Positions 16,247 through 23,246 of a DNA stretch of 64,000 nucleotides are shown in pieces (the first letter of the stretch is position 1; each line of letters begins with the position of its first letter). The stretch lies in assembly GCF_000445445.1 (NCBI RefSeq), contig NZ_ASXP01000001.1, positions 132,001 to 196,000 on the forward strand, in the 5' to 3' direction. Source of the DNA: Sporomusa ovata DSM 2662 (GTDB lineage Bacteria; Bacillota; Negativicutes; Sporomusales; Sporomusaceae). The notes beneath the pieces are model-generated. The model was not told the origin of the DNA and searched no databases. It was given only the letters and a program-made list of their open reading frames with translations. Both the position numbers and the translations under genes were made by a program.

Positions 16247-17338
16247 TTATTGATTGTTTATTACATAATCTTTAGCAAGCTTTTGATAGGTACTATTTTG
16301 TGGGTCGCGTTGCTGCAGTTGGTCGAGCGCTGTTTTGTAAATTTCACTATTTACATGCTTGGAAATATCAATGTCGCTTTGAATGTAGCCAGCTGCTTTC
16401 ATTGCTTCCCAAAAGGCGAAAAAACCTTTTTTGTCAGGATCAGGGACGCTGTAGATGTTACCACTATAGGTGGCTTTTCTGAGTAGTTCGCGGTCTAGCT
16501 TGACATATTTACTGGCGATATCAAGAGTTTCTTCTTGATTGTTGATGTAGAAGTCATAAGCGAGAATGTTGGCGCGGGCGAGGCGGATATAGGCTTCTTT
16601 GTTAGTTTGGAGTTTATCTTCCATTGCGACTACCCGGCAGCAGACATGTCCTGGCATATATGTTGATGACCAAGAAACGATTTGTAATCCCTGTTGTTCG
16701 GCCATCTCAGAAAAGGGAACCCAGACAAGTCCGACATCAGCTGCTCCTTTTTTTACAGCTTCAAGTACGGCAGCAGGAGAGTCAAGCTCTTGGATTGTTA
16801 CTTGTGTTTTCCAGTCAATGCCCGCCTTGAACATGGCTGATCTCCAAACTGCATCACCGGTTGCCAGGCGCACAGTAGCGACCTTTTTACCGACAAAACC
16901 CTGTGGGCTGGAAAACTGATCGGCGTTTTCCGGTTTGGCTATTATGGCATGGCCTTCACTTTGCATACCGCCGATATCGATAAAAGGAGTGCCTTTCGCG
17001 ATAAAGACTTGGGGCGCGGATGTACCAAAGGCGCCGGCATCCAGTTTACCGGCTTTGATTGCATTGAGACCTTCGCCGGAATTAGTAAACTGAAATAGCT
17101 CGACATCAAGGCCTTCCTGTTCGTAGAAGCCTTTCTCTTTGGCAACAAAAGTCAATATATCGCCAACTGCAGGCAGATAACCCATTTTGAATTTGATTTT
17201 ATCAGTAAAGGGAGCTGATTGGGCAGTTGACTGGGTTTCGGACTGCTGCGTTTTTTGTTGGCTGCAACCGGTAAACAAAAGACTTAGAACCAGGATAAAG
17301 GCGAGGCTTGCGATAAATAAAGGCTGTTGTTTGCGCAC
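16247..17338 (-). CDS. ABC transporter substrate-binding lipoprotein, SsuA/NMT1 type
   Basis: 363 residues. The lipobox LSLLFTGC (Cys near 25) marks a lipoprotein; the mature domain begins KIKFKMGYLPAVGDILTFVA and has the two-lobed NMT1/SsuA features (KAGKLDAGAFGTSAPQVF, GKKVATVRLATGDAVWRSA). It captures the ligand outside the inner membrane for the adjacent permease and ATPase. GTG start with AAAGGAG upstream. The ligand cannot be read from sequence; relatives bind sulfonates, nitrate, thiamine precursors or aromatic acids. Confidence 0.9.
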   Translation of the reverse strand: MRKQQPLFIASLAFILVLSLLFTGCSQQKTQQSETQSTAQSAPFTDKIKFKMGYLPAVGDILTFVAKEKGFYEQEGLDVELFQFTNSGEGLNAIKAGKLDAGAFGTSAPQVFIAKGTPFIDIGGMQSEGHAIIAKPENADQFSSPQGFVGKKVATVRLATGDAVWRSAMFKAGIDWKTQVTIQELDSPAAVLEAVKKGAADVGLVWVPFSEMAEQQGLQIVSWSSTYMPGHVCCRVVAMEDKLQTNKEAYIRLARANILAYDFYINNQEETLDIASKYVKLDRELLRKATYSGNIYSVPDPDKKGFFAFWEAMKAAGYIQSDIDISKHVNSEIYKTALDQLQQRDPQNSTYQKLAKDYVINNQ

Positions 17339-17344
17339 TGACGA

Positions 17345-18022
17345 TCACTCCTTTTCTTCTTGCAAGAGGCGTTTATAATAGAAACCACTGGTATAGAGTG
17401 CTGCTGCCGGATTGTGTCCTAATACCCGATCCTTGGTTATGAGAGTTGTGACTGGGGCATCAGAGTGTTTGATAAACAGGGAATCGTGGCCAACGCAGAG
17501 TCCAACGACAACATTAAGGTCAGTATTAGCCTGATTCAAGAGGCGGGCCTGAAGAATAGGATTGCAGAGGGATTCCTGGCGGCCTTGTTGCACTTTATAC
17601 TCGGCCGGTACACCGATTTCTGTTTTATCAATTGAGCCTACCTTGCAGATGACACTGTAGCTTTCAAGACCTTTAGCAGATAGTATTTTGGAAAATACCC
17701 GCGTTTCCTCAATAAGACCAATGCAGGTGGTGATGCCGATTTTTTTGGCGCCAATTCTTTTAGCAAAAGCAATGATTTCTTCTACCCGCGTAAGCTTGCC
17801 GTAGTACAAGCCCTCAATCTCAGCCGCTGCCAGTGCCATCTGACGGTCAGGGCCTTCTGTTTGGTAGATCGTCTTGGCTTTTGCAATTTCGGCGTTAATG
17901 TCGGCATCACCGCGTGAGGTTACAGTCAGGCAAAAGTCAGGGAACCGCTTGTCTTGGCGATAGCAATTTAATTGATGGCAGTCAGCGCAGCTAAGGCGCT
18001 CAGCAGCTTGTTGATCACTCAT
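17345..18022 (-). CDS. DUF1847 metal-binding domain protein
   Basis: 225 residues of the DUF1847 family. The N-terminal cysteine cluster (Cys12, Cys15, Cys20, Cys31 in LSCADCHQLNCY...DFC) looks like a zinc or iron-sulfur site; GLCVGHDSLFIKHSDAPVTT is typical near the C-terminus. Such genes often lie beside corrinoid methyltransferase operons in anaerobes. Here it sits between the corrinoid activator and the transporter genes and is co-transcribed. Function not established. AAGGAGG precedes the ATG. Confidence 0.88.
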   Translation of the reverse strand: MSDQQAAERLSCADCHQLNCYRQDKRFPDFCLTVTSRGDADINAEIAKAKTIYQTEGPDRQMALAAAEIEGLYYGKLTRVEEIIAFAKRIGAKKIGITTCIGLIEETRVFSKILSAKGLESYSVICKVGSIDKTEIGVPAEYKVQQGRQESLCNPILQARLLNQANTDLNVVVGLCVGHDSLFIKHSDAPVTTLITKDRVLGHNPAAALYTSGFYYKRLLQEEKE

Positions 18023-18034
18023 GAAAATACCTCC

Positions 18035-19753
18035 TTAGAAATTCAGGCAGTTAACAAAAGTTTTATCAAAGTCACTATAGGTGGCTAACTCTAACACTTT
18101 CACCTGTTTTTTTATCAGGTTAGCGATTGTTTGGCGGGAATCCTGATTTAATAGTAGGGCCTGACCGCCTGTTTTGGCGGTGTTGCCGAGAAAATCGATT
18201 TTTCCTCTAAAGGCCTCAGGCAGCATACCGGTATTGATTAAACTATCGGCATTAAGATGAAATCCAAAAGAACCGGCGATAAATATGCGGTCAACTTCGG
18301 AAGTGCTAAGTCCATTAGCATCAAGCAGGCATTCAATACCTGCGCGGATGGCGCCTTTGGCCAGCTGTACCTGGCGAATATCTTTTTGCGATAAATAGAC
18401 GGTTTGCTGGATGGTAAATACGGTTTTGCCGTTTTCTTTTTTTAACCGTCGCTGCAAAGGGTGAGTATGATTAGTTTCTGTTCCAGCAAATTTTCCGGTC
18501 TTATCGATTAGTTTGGTTCTGACAAGCTCACCAACAATATCAAGCAGGCCGCTGCCGCAGATACCGACAGCCGGAGTGCCGGAAATGGTTTTTACCTCCA
18601 CATCTCCGCTATAATCTACTTTAAATTTTTCAATGGCCCCAGGGGCTGCTCGCATGCCGCAGACGATATTCATGCCCTCGAAGGCTGGCCCGGCAGCTGT
18701 TGAGGTTACTGAAAGGCGGCCGTTAACCGCCAGGGCCATTTCACCATTGGTGCCAATATCGACAAACAGTGTAGTGCCCTTGAGATTGGCTAAGTCGGCA
18801 GCTAAAATTCCGGCAGTGATATCTGCCCCCACATAGGCCGACATAACTGGCGGCAGGTAGACTTGGGCACAGGGTGAGGCAGTAAGGCCGATAGCTGCTG
18901 CGCTATGATAGCTGTTACCCCAAAGAACGGGCGTGTAGGGGTATTTCCCCAGTGAAGCCGGATTGGTATTCATCGCCAAATGCAGCATGCAGGTATTGCC
19001 GCTGAACACGATCTCATAAATGCTTTGTGGCTGGATGCCTGTGGTTTGAGTCAGTACGCTAATCATGCTGTTGATAGCGCCAATAATCTCAGTGTAGAGA
19101 GTTGCCAGGCCTTCAGGAGAATTTCCCAGTTTGATGCGGGATAAAACATCCTGGGCATGCAGGCTTTGCGAATTGAGCGCTGATACCGTAGAAAGTTCCT
19201 GACCGGTAGTAAGGTCAAATAATGCTGTTACCAAAGTCGTTGTGCCAATATCAACAACCAGGCCGTGGGCAATAGCCGCAGTATTTCCTGGTTCTGTTCC
19301 CAGTACTGTTTTGCCTGCCAGTACTACAGTTTGCCTCTTGTCAGGCAAATACTGTTTGGTTATGTTGGGAGCAAGGGTTACAGCCAGCTGTTGTCCCTGA
19401 CTCAAAATTTGTACATTGCTTTTATCCTGGCGCTCAAGGACGAAGATATTGATTACCTCAGTAGTCAAGGCTTGCCCTTGAATTTCAGTAGTGCAACCGA
19501 GAAAGATGCCTTGACTGATTTCTTCCGGCGTTAACGTATGGTGGCAACCGGGCCGGGCCAGGAGTGCTTCGGGGGGATAGGCCGGAATACGAACCTTGCA
19601 TTTACCGCAGGTACCGGCACCGTTGCAAGGGGATTCCACCAAAACACCGGCAGCTCTGGCGGCAGCTAGCACGGTAATGTTGTCTTGTACTTCAAAGGAA
19701 ACGGCAGTGGCTGCAACTTGGCTGTTGTCCTGCCAAAAGCGTAGTATGGTCAC
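18035..19753 (-). CDS. RACo-like ASKHA corrinoid activation protein with [2Fe-2S] domain
   Basis: 572 residues. The N-terminal ferredoxin-like domain ligates [2Fe-2S] through Cys43, Cys49, Cys52 and probably Cys87; the C-terminal DUF4445/ASKHA domain has VVDIGTTTLVTALFDL and LFVDIGTNGEMAL nucleotide-binding motifs and IAGSFGFHLN. This class reduces the cobalt of inactivated Co(II) corrinoid proteins at the expense of ATP. In this operon it would keep the divergent corrinoid protein (22254) active. GTG start after a G-rich ribosome site. Closer to RACo than to archaeal RamA, which uses two [4Fe-4S] clusters. Confidence 0.92.
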   Translation of the reverse strand: MTILRFWQDNSQVAATAVSFEVQDNITVLAAARAAGVLVESPCNGAGTCGKCKVRIPAYPPEALLARPGCHHTLTPEEISQGIFLGCTTEIQGQALTTEVINIFVLERQDKSNVQILSQGQQLAVTLAPNITKQYLPDKRQTVVLAGKTVLGTEPGNTAAIAHGLVVDIGTTTLVTALFDLTTGQELSTVSALNSQSLHAQDVLSRIKLGNSPEGLATLYTEIIGAINSMISVLTQTTGIQPQSIYEIVFSGNTCMLHLAMNTNPASLGKYPYTPVLWGNSYHSAAAIGLTASPCAQVYLPPVMSAYVGADITAGILAADLANLKGTTLFVDIGTNGEMALAVNGRLSVTSTAAGPAFEGMNIVCGMRAAPGAIEKFKVDYSGDVEVKTISGTPAVGICGSGLLDIVGELVRTKLIDKTGKFAGTETNHTHPLQRRLKKENGKTVFTIQQTVYLSQKDIRQVQLAKGAIRAGIECLLDANGLSTSEVDRIFIAGSFGFHLNADSLINTGMLPEAFRGKIDFLGNTAKTGGQALLLNQDSRQTIANLIKKQVKVLELATYSDFDKTFVNCLNF

Positions 19754-19758
19754 AACGA

Positions 19759-20799
19759 TTACCCCCCTTCTTTTACAAAATTGGTCTTGACCGTATGGGT
19801 CATGGCTTGGATATTGGCTAAGGGGCTGGAAGTACTTAACCCGCAGGCCGGGGCAATAATATTAATGCCCTGGGCCAGTAGATTTTTAGTTTGTACAGCC
19901 ACTTTTTCAGCAGGCCCTAGCTCTAAAAGATAGGTACTGACATTTCCCATGGTGGTAAGTTGGGGGAATTCGTCTTTTAGCAGCTTTAAGCTGACTATGG
20001 CATCTGTACTGACGGCGTTGGCTTCAAGGGTGGAAATTAGCGGTTTTACACTATTTAAATTGCCGCAAATATGAACAATAACCGGAACTCCTTGTTTGTG
20101 GACAGCGGTGATGAGCTTGTTAATATAAAGTACGGCATATTCGGCAAACATCTTGGGGCCAAGGATTTCTCCGGTTGCGGTTGGATCTCCAATTTCGATG
20201 ACTGCAGCACCATGCTCAATCAGCTTAGCGGCAAAGCCGATGAGCAGCTTGGTTACATAGTCAAATACACGATGAGCATTTGCCGGATCTTTGCGTAAAT
20301 CCTTTAAGAATTGTATTGGATCAACAATTGAGGCAGCGGTACTCACCGGTCCGGTCAGACTGCCAATAACCGGAATGCCAGGGTATTTAGCGGCTAGAAG
20401 CGAAACCGCCTGGCAGACTACCGGTATCCGACCGGAATTCAGCATGGTGGGGATATCTTTATATTCCACCCTGGCGGCAGAGGCAAATACCTCCCGGCTG
20501 ATCTTGGGTTCGCATTCCAAGGTGCCTAAATCAATCTCACTGCCCAGGACTTCCGCTTCTACGGTCATGCAAAAGGGAAGACCAAAGTTTTCAAACCCAG
20601 TGAGGTTGTGCACAGCATAAGCCAGGTCGGCCATTAAAGCGGCATCCGAGTGGCCGGCCGGCAAGGTTTGTCCGCTGCTTTTCATGACATCGACAATGGC
20701 GGCATTCATCATGCCGCCAGGGCAGATAACCGGGGGGCGGTCTGGTTGTTGTTTATTTAATACTCCGAGTAAGCGTTCTTTTTCGTTTACCACTGTCAC
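19759..20799 (-). CDS. UroD-fold corrinoid methyltransferase (second of pair)
   Basis: 346 residues of the MtaA/CmuA family. The zinc motif is His243-x-Cys245 (IVHICGN) and Cys319 (APACGLS). Its GTG start overlaps the stop of the upstream methyltransferase (GTGA), so the two are translationally coupled and probably made in equal amounts. It is clearly diverged from its neighbour and from the 8471 gene, so it likely has a different methyl donor or acceptor rather than being a recent duplicate. Confidence 0.88.
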   Translation of the reverse strand: MTVVNEKERLLGVLNKQQPDRPPVICPGGMMNAAIVDVMKSSGQTLPAGHSDAALMADLAYAVHNLTGFENFGLPFCMTVEAEVLGSEIDLGTLECEPKISREVFASAARVEYKDIPTMLNSGRIPVVCQAVSLLAAKYPGIPVIGSLTGPVSTAASIVDPIQFLKDLRKDPANAHRVFDYVTKLLIGFAAKLIEHGAAVIEIGDPTATGEILGPKMFAEYAVLYINKLITAVHKQGVPVIVHICGNLNSVKPLISTLEANAVSTDAIVSLKLLKDEFPQLTTMGNVSTYLLELGPAEKVAVQTKNLLAQGINIIAPACGLSTSSPLANIQAMTHTVKTNFVKEGG

Positions 20800-21878
20800 T
20801 TAGACCACCTCTGTTCCAATAGATTCAATTTTTCCTCCGTGATGGGATAACCAATTTCGCGGACGGCGTCAAGCATAGCATCAATGTTGGTGAAAGGTGT
20901 TTCCGTAGGCAGACTGCAGCCGGAAGCTACAATATAACCTTTAGGGTTGGTATAAGCTTCGCGCACACCGCTTAACACAGCCAGACGAACATCAGCCACA
21001 GTGCCTTGCAGCATGATTTCAGAGGGCTTAACATTTCCCATCAAGCGCAGCCTGTTCCCCACTTTCTCTTTGGCTTCTGTGAGACTGGCGGCATTATCAA
21101 TACTGATGCAATCAGCGCCGGCATCTGCCATCTGTTCCCACATCTTGGCGGTTTTGCCGCAGATGTGCAAGGTTACTCCTTTGCCGCGGGAGTGAATATA
21201 GTTAATAAGCTCCTTTAGATAGGGAAGGGAAAGATCTTTGAATTTCTGGGGGCTGATAATGGTTGAGGAAGACATGGGATCAGTCAGACTGGGAGTGCAG
21301 CCAATATCAATAATTGCTTTGGCGTAGTTAAGGCAGGTTTCTAGTGAAAGGCGGCATAGCCGATGGACCGCATCCGGATTTTTGCCAACAAGGCGGGCCA
21401 GATATTCAGCACCAATCAGAAACGAAGCATTGGTAAAGGGGCCGGTAAGTGCTCCGGTCACGCTGACTTCTTTGCCTACCTCATCGACTGCGATTTTCAT
21501 GGCTTCCAGTTGAATAGGCAGATGACCGTCCTTATAGGGGTCAGCTGGCTTCAGGTTATCAATTTGGCTTATATCAGTAATGGCCGGTTTGTCCAGGTAG
21601 GCTGTCTCATCCTCAGGGTAGTAAACCACTGATCCCATGGCTTCGGCCTGCCCGTAGAGGTCGGTAAATATGCGGATGATATCATAGCCAAACCGCCGGT
21701 AAGCGGCAATCTGTGCTTGCGCCAGCAATTTTCCACTTGTCGGCAGCTCACTGACTTTGACGCCAATAACCCGCGCCGCTGTGTTGCCCACAATAGGGAC
21801 ACATGGCAGACGATCGATGAGGTTTCCCTGGTTGTAGGCTGTTAATCGTTCAATCGGTGTCATTTGGTCTCTAGCCAT
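20796..21878 (-). CDS. UroD-fold corrinoid methyltransferase (first gene of operon)
   Basis: 360 residues, MARDQMTPIERLTAYNQGNL at the start; zinc motif His238-x-Cys240 (TLHICGK) with Cys321 (ASGCSLP). It resembles the 8471 protein more than its operon neighbour (shared TPxER, TGxxxGPFT and GNVKP segments). First gene of a seven-gene operon read from a sigma-A promoter through a leader with an intrinsic terminator. Probably demethylates an imported methylated compound or reloads methyl from the corrinoid protein. No tetrahydrofolate methyltransferase is encoded in this window. Confidence 0.88.
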   Translation of the reverse strand: MARDQMTPIERLTAYNQGNLIDRLPCVPIVGNTAARVIGVKVSELPTSGKLLAQAQIAAYRRFGYDIIRIFTDLYGQAEAMGSVVYYPEDETAYLDKPAITDISQIDNLKPADPYKDGHLPIQLEAMKIAVDEVGKEVSVTGALTGPFTNASFLIGAEYLARLVGKNPDAVHRLCRLSLETCLNYAKAIIDIGCTPSLTDPMSSSTIISPQKFKDLSLPYLKELINYIHSRGKGVTLHICGKTAKMWEQMADAGADCISIDNAASLTEAKEKVGNRLRLMGNVKPSEIMLQGTVADVRLAVLSGVREAYTNPKGYIVASGCSLPTETPFTNIDAMLDAVREIGYPITEEKLNLLEQRWSK

Positions 21879-21943
21879 GTGACGCCACCACCTTTGCTAT
21901 TCTCATCTTTCATTGCTCCTTTCGTTTGCCAAATTTTAGGAGA

Positions 21944-21990
21944 AAAACAAAAAGAAGGCCAAAAGAAACGTCACGTTTCTTTTGGCCTTC
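21944..21990 (-). terminator. Leader terminator (attenuator) ahead of methyltransferase operon
   Basis: Seventeen perfect base pairs GAAGGCCAAAAGAAACG / CGTTTCTTTTGGCCTTC, three-base loop, then CTTTTTGTTTTT in the minus direction. It lies between the promoter (22033-22062) and the first start codon (21878), so it must be read through for expression: an attenuation site. Confidence 0.75.
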
Positions 21991-22007
21991 AGTATGTCTG
22001 ATCAGCC
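21989..22007 (-). promoter_or_regulatory. Small leader hairpin abutting the minus-strand attenuator
   Basis: Minus strand GGCTGA-TCAG-ACATA-CTGA directly before the terminator stem AGGCC. TCAG/CTGA forms a four-bp stem. The arrangement matches the plus-strand leader at 22152-22168, with two paired positions changed together. Confidence 0.45.
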
Positions 22008-22032
22008 TAAATTAAATTGATGTATTGGAGCA

Positions 22033-22062
22033 ATTATATGATAAGAAGCAAAAAGGTGTCAA
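22033..22062 (-). promoter_or_regulatory. Sigma-A promoter of the methyltransferase operon
   Basis: Minus strand TTGACA (22062-22057), 18-bp spacer, TATAAT (22038-22033): both hexamers are consensus. Transcription would start near 22026, about 150 bases before the first start codon. Confidence 0.85.
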
Positions 22063-22097
22063 GGGTTATTTTTGGATAATCAAATCTTCCCGGGGGG

Positions 22098-22126
22098 TTG
22101 ACACCTTCTAAGCTGTATGCTACTAT
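22098..22126 (+). promoter_or_regulatory. Sigma-A promoter of the corrinoid protein gene
   Basis: TTGACA (22098-22103), 17-bp spacer, TACTAT (22121-22126). Its -35 and the next four bases (TTGACACCTT) are identical to the divergent promoter, so the pair forms a 10-bp inverted repeat around a 35-bp centre. Confidence 0.8.
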
Positions 22127-22151
22127 AAGCCTAATATTTGAGAATATAGAC

Positions 22152-22168
22152 GCTGACCGGAACACCGG
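22152..22168 (+). promoter_or_regulatory. Small leader hairpin abutting the plus-strand attenuator
   Basis: GCTGA-CCGG-AACA-CCGG directly before the terminator stem AGGC. Same layout as the minus-strand leader hairpin at 21989-22007. Confidence 0.45.
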
Positions 22169-22210
22169 AGGCAATCATGGACTGCTGAGCAGTCTATGAT
22201 TGCCTTTTCT
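22169..22210 (+). terminator. Leader terminator (attenuator) ahead of corrinoid gene
   Basis: AGGCAATCATGGACTGCT / AGTCTATGATTGCCT forms a long stem followed by TTTTCTTTA. It lies between the promoter and the ATG at 22254, hence an attenuator rather than a gene-end terminator. Confidence 0.75.
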
Positions 22211-22253
22211 TTATCTTAGTTAGTTATCAATTAATATTATGGGAGGGCTTAAC

Positions 22254-22901
22254 ATGCCGGTAAATAAGGAAGAATTATTCAAAAAACTATCTGATGCAGT
22301 TGTGGATATGAGTGAGAATGAAACGGTAAGTCTGGCCGAGAAAATTATAGCAAAGCAAGTTGATGCCTATGAAGCCGTTGAAAAGGGTTTGTCTGATGGC
22401 ATGGACCGGGCGGGAACTTTGTTTGAGGAAGAAGAGTATTTTATTCCTGAATTACTATTATGTTCTGACGCTATGTATGCCGGGCTTGAGGTGCTAAAAG
22501 GGCATATCAAAGTTGCGGAACAAGGCGAAAAACGCAAAGTAGTTATTGGGGTTGTAGAAGGTGACACTCATGATATTGGCAAGAATTTGGTAAAAATTAT
22601 GCTGGAGGCTTCCGGTTTTGATGTTTATGATTTGGGTAGAGATATTTTACCTGCCGCCTTTGTGGAAAAAGCCAAAGAGGTTAATGCCGATATCATTGCC
22701 TTGGCGACATTGATGACTACTACCATGGAGGGAATGGCCGCAGTTGTACAGATTTTACAAGAGCAGAACATTAAAGACAGCTATAAAGTGATTATTGGCG
22801 GCGGACCGATTTCGCAGAGTTTTGCTGATAAAATTGGCGCAGACGGCTATGCTGTCAATGCTGCCGATGCTGTGCGGCTTTCCCGGCGGCTCTTGGGATA
22901 G
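22254..22901 (+). CDS. Corrinoid (methyl-carrier) protein, MtaC/MtbC type
   Basis: 215 residues, with the cap domain, then D104-x-H106-x-x-G109 in EGDTHDIGKN and IIGGGPISQSFADKIGAD. The ATG at 22254 follows GGGAGGG at six bases and is preferred over an in-frame ATG at 22239. It is a close paralogue of the protein at 9716 (same lengths up to the B12 motif, long identical blocks). It is divergent from, and probably co-regulated with, the two methyltransferases and the RACo-like activator, whose substrate it would be. Confidence 0.93.
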   Translation: MPVNKEELFKKLSDAVVDMSENETVSLAEKIIAKQVDAYEAVEKGLSDGMDRAGTLFEEEEYFIPELLLCSDAMYAGLEVLKGHIKVAEQGEKRKVVIGVVEGDTHDIGKNLVKIMLEASGFDVYDLGRDILPAAFVEKAKEVNADIIALATLMTTTMEGMAAVVQILQEQNIKDSYKVIIGGGPISQSFADKIGADGYAVNAADAVRLSRRLLG

Positions 22902-22930
22902 TGTACTGGATGTTTACTTGACAACTTTGT

Positions 22931-22979
22931 GACATAGCTTCGTAGGGGTTTCCCTCAAAATGAAGCTATGTCTTTTTTT
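22931..22979 (+). terminator. Terminator after the second corrinoid gene
   Basis: Eleven-bp stem GACATAGCTTC / GAAGCTATGTC, then TTTTTTTA. Confidence 0.85.
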
Positions 22980-23005
22980 ATACATTAAGAGTCGACAGTT
23001 TTTTT

Positions 23006-23110
23006 ACCGCAGAGACGCAGAGTACACAGAGGGAATGTCTCGATATACATCTCCCCTCTGCGCTCTCTGTGTACTCTGCGGTTAGAGCCGTATCCTCAAG
23101 GGCGCGATCG
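23006..23110 (+). repeat. Intergenic palindromic repeat, copy 1
   Basis: Begins ACCGCAGAGACGCAGAG and ends CTCAAGGGCGCGATCG. The left half (ACCGCAGAG...CACAGAGGG) pairs imperfectly with the right half (CCCTCTGCG...CTCTGCGGT), giving a long hairpin. Five copies occur in the window, always between genes. Confidence 0.85.
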
Positions 23111-23246
23111 TTTTTTAATATTATGCGTATTTTGTATCCCAAAATAGTACATTTGTCTAGTGGACAAGTGTAGAATAATAGAATAAAATGGTGATAGATA
23201 GCTTAATATGTGGAAAAATGGTAAAGAAAAGAGGGCTGATTTTATT

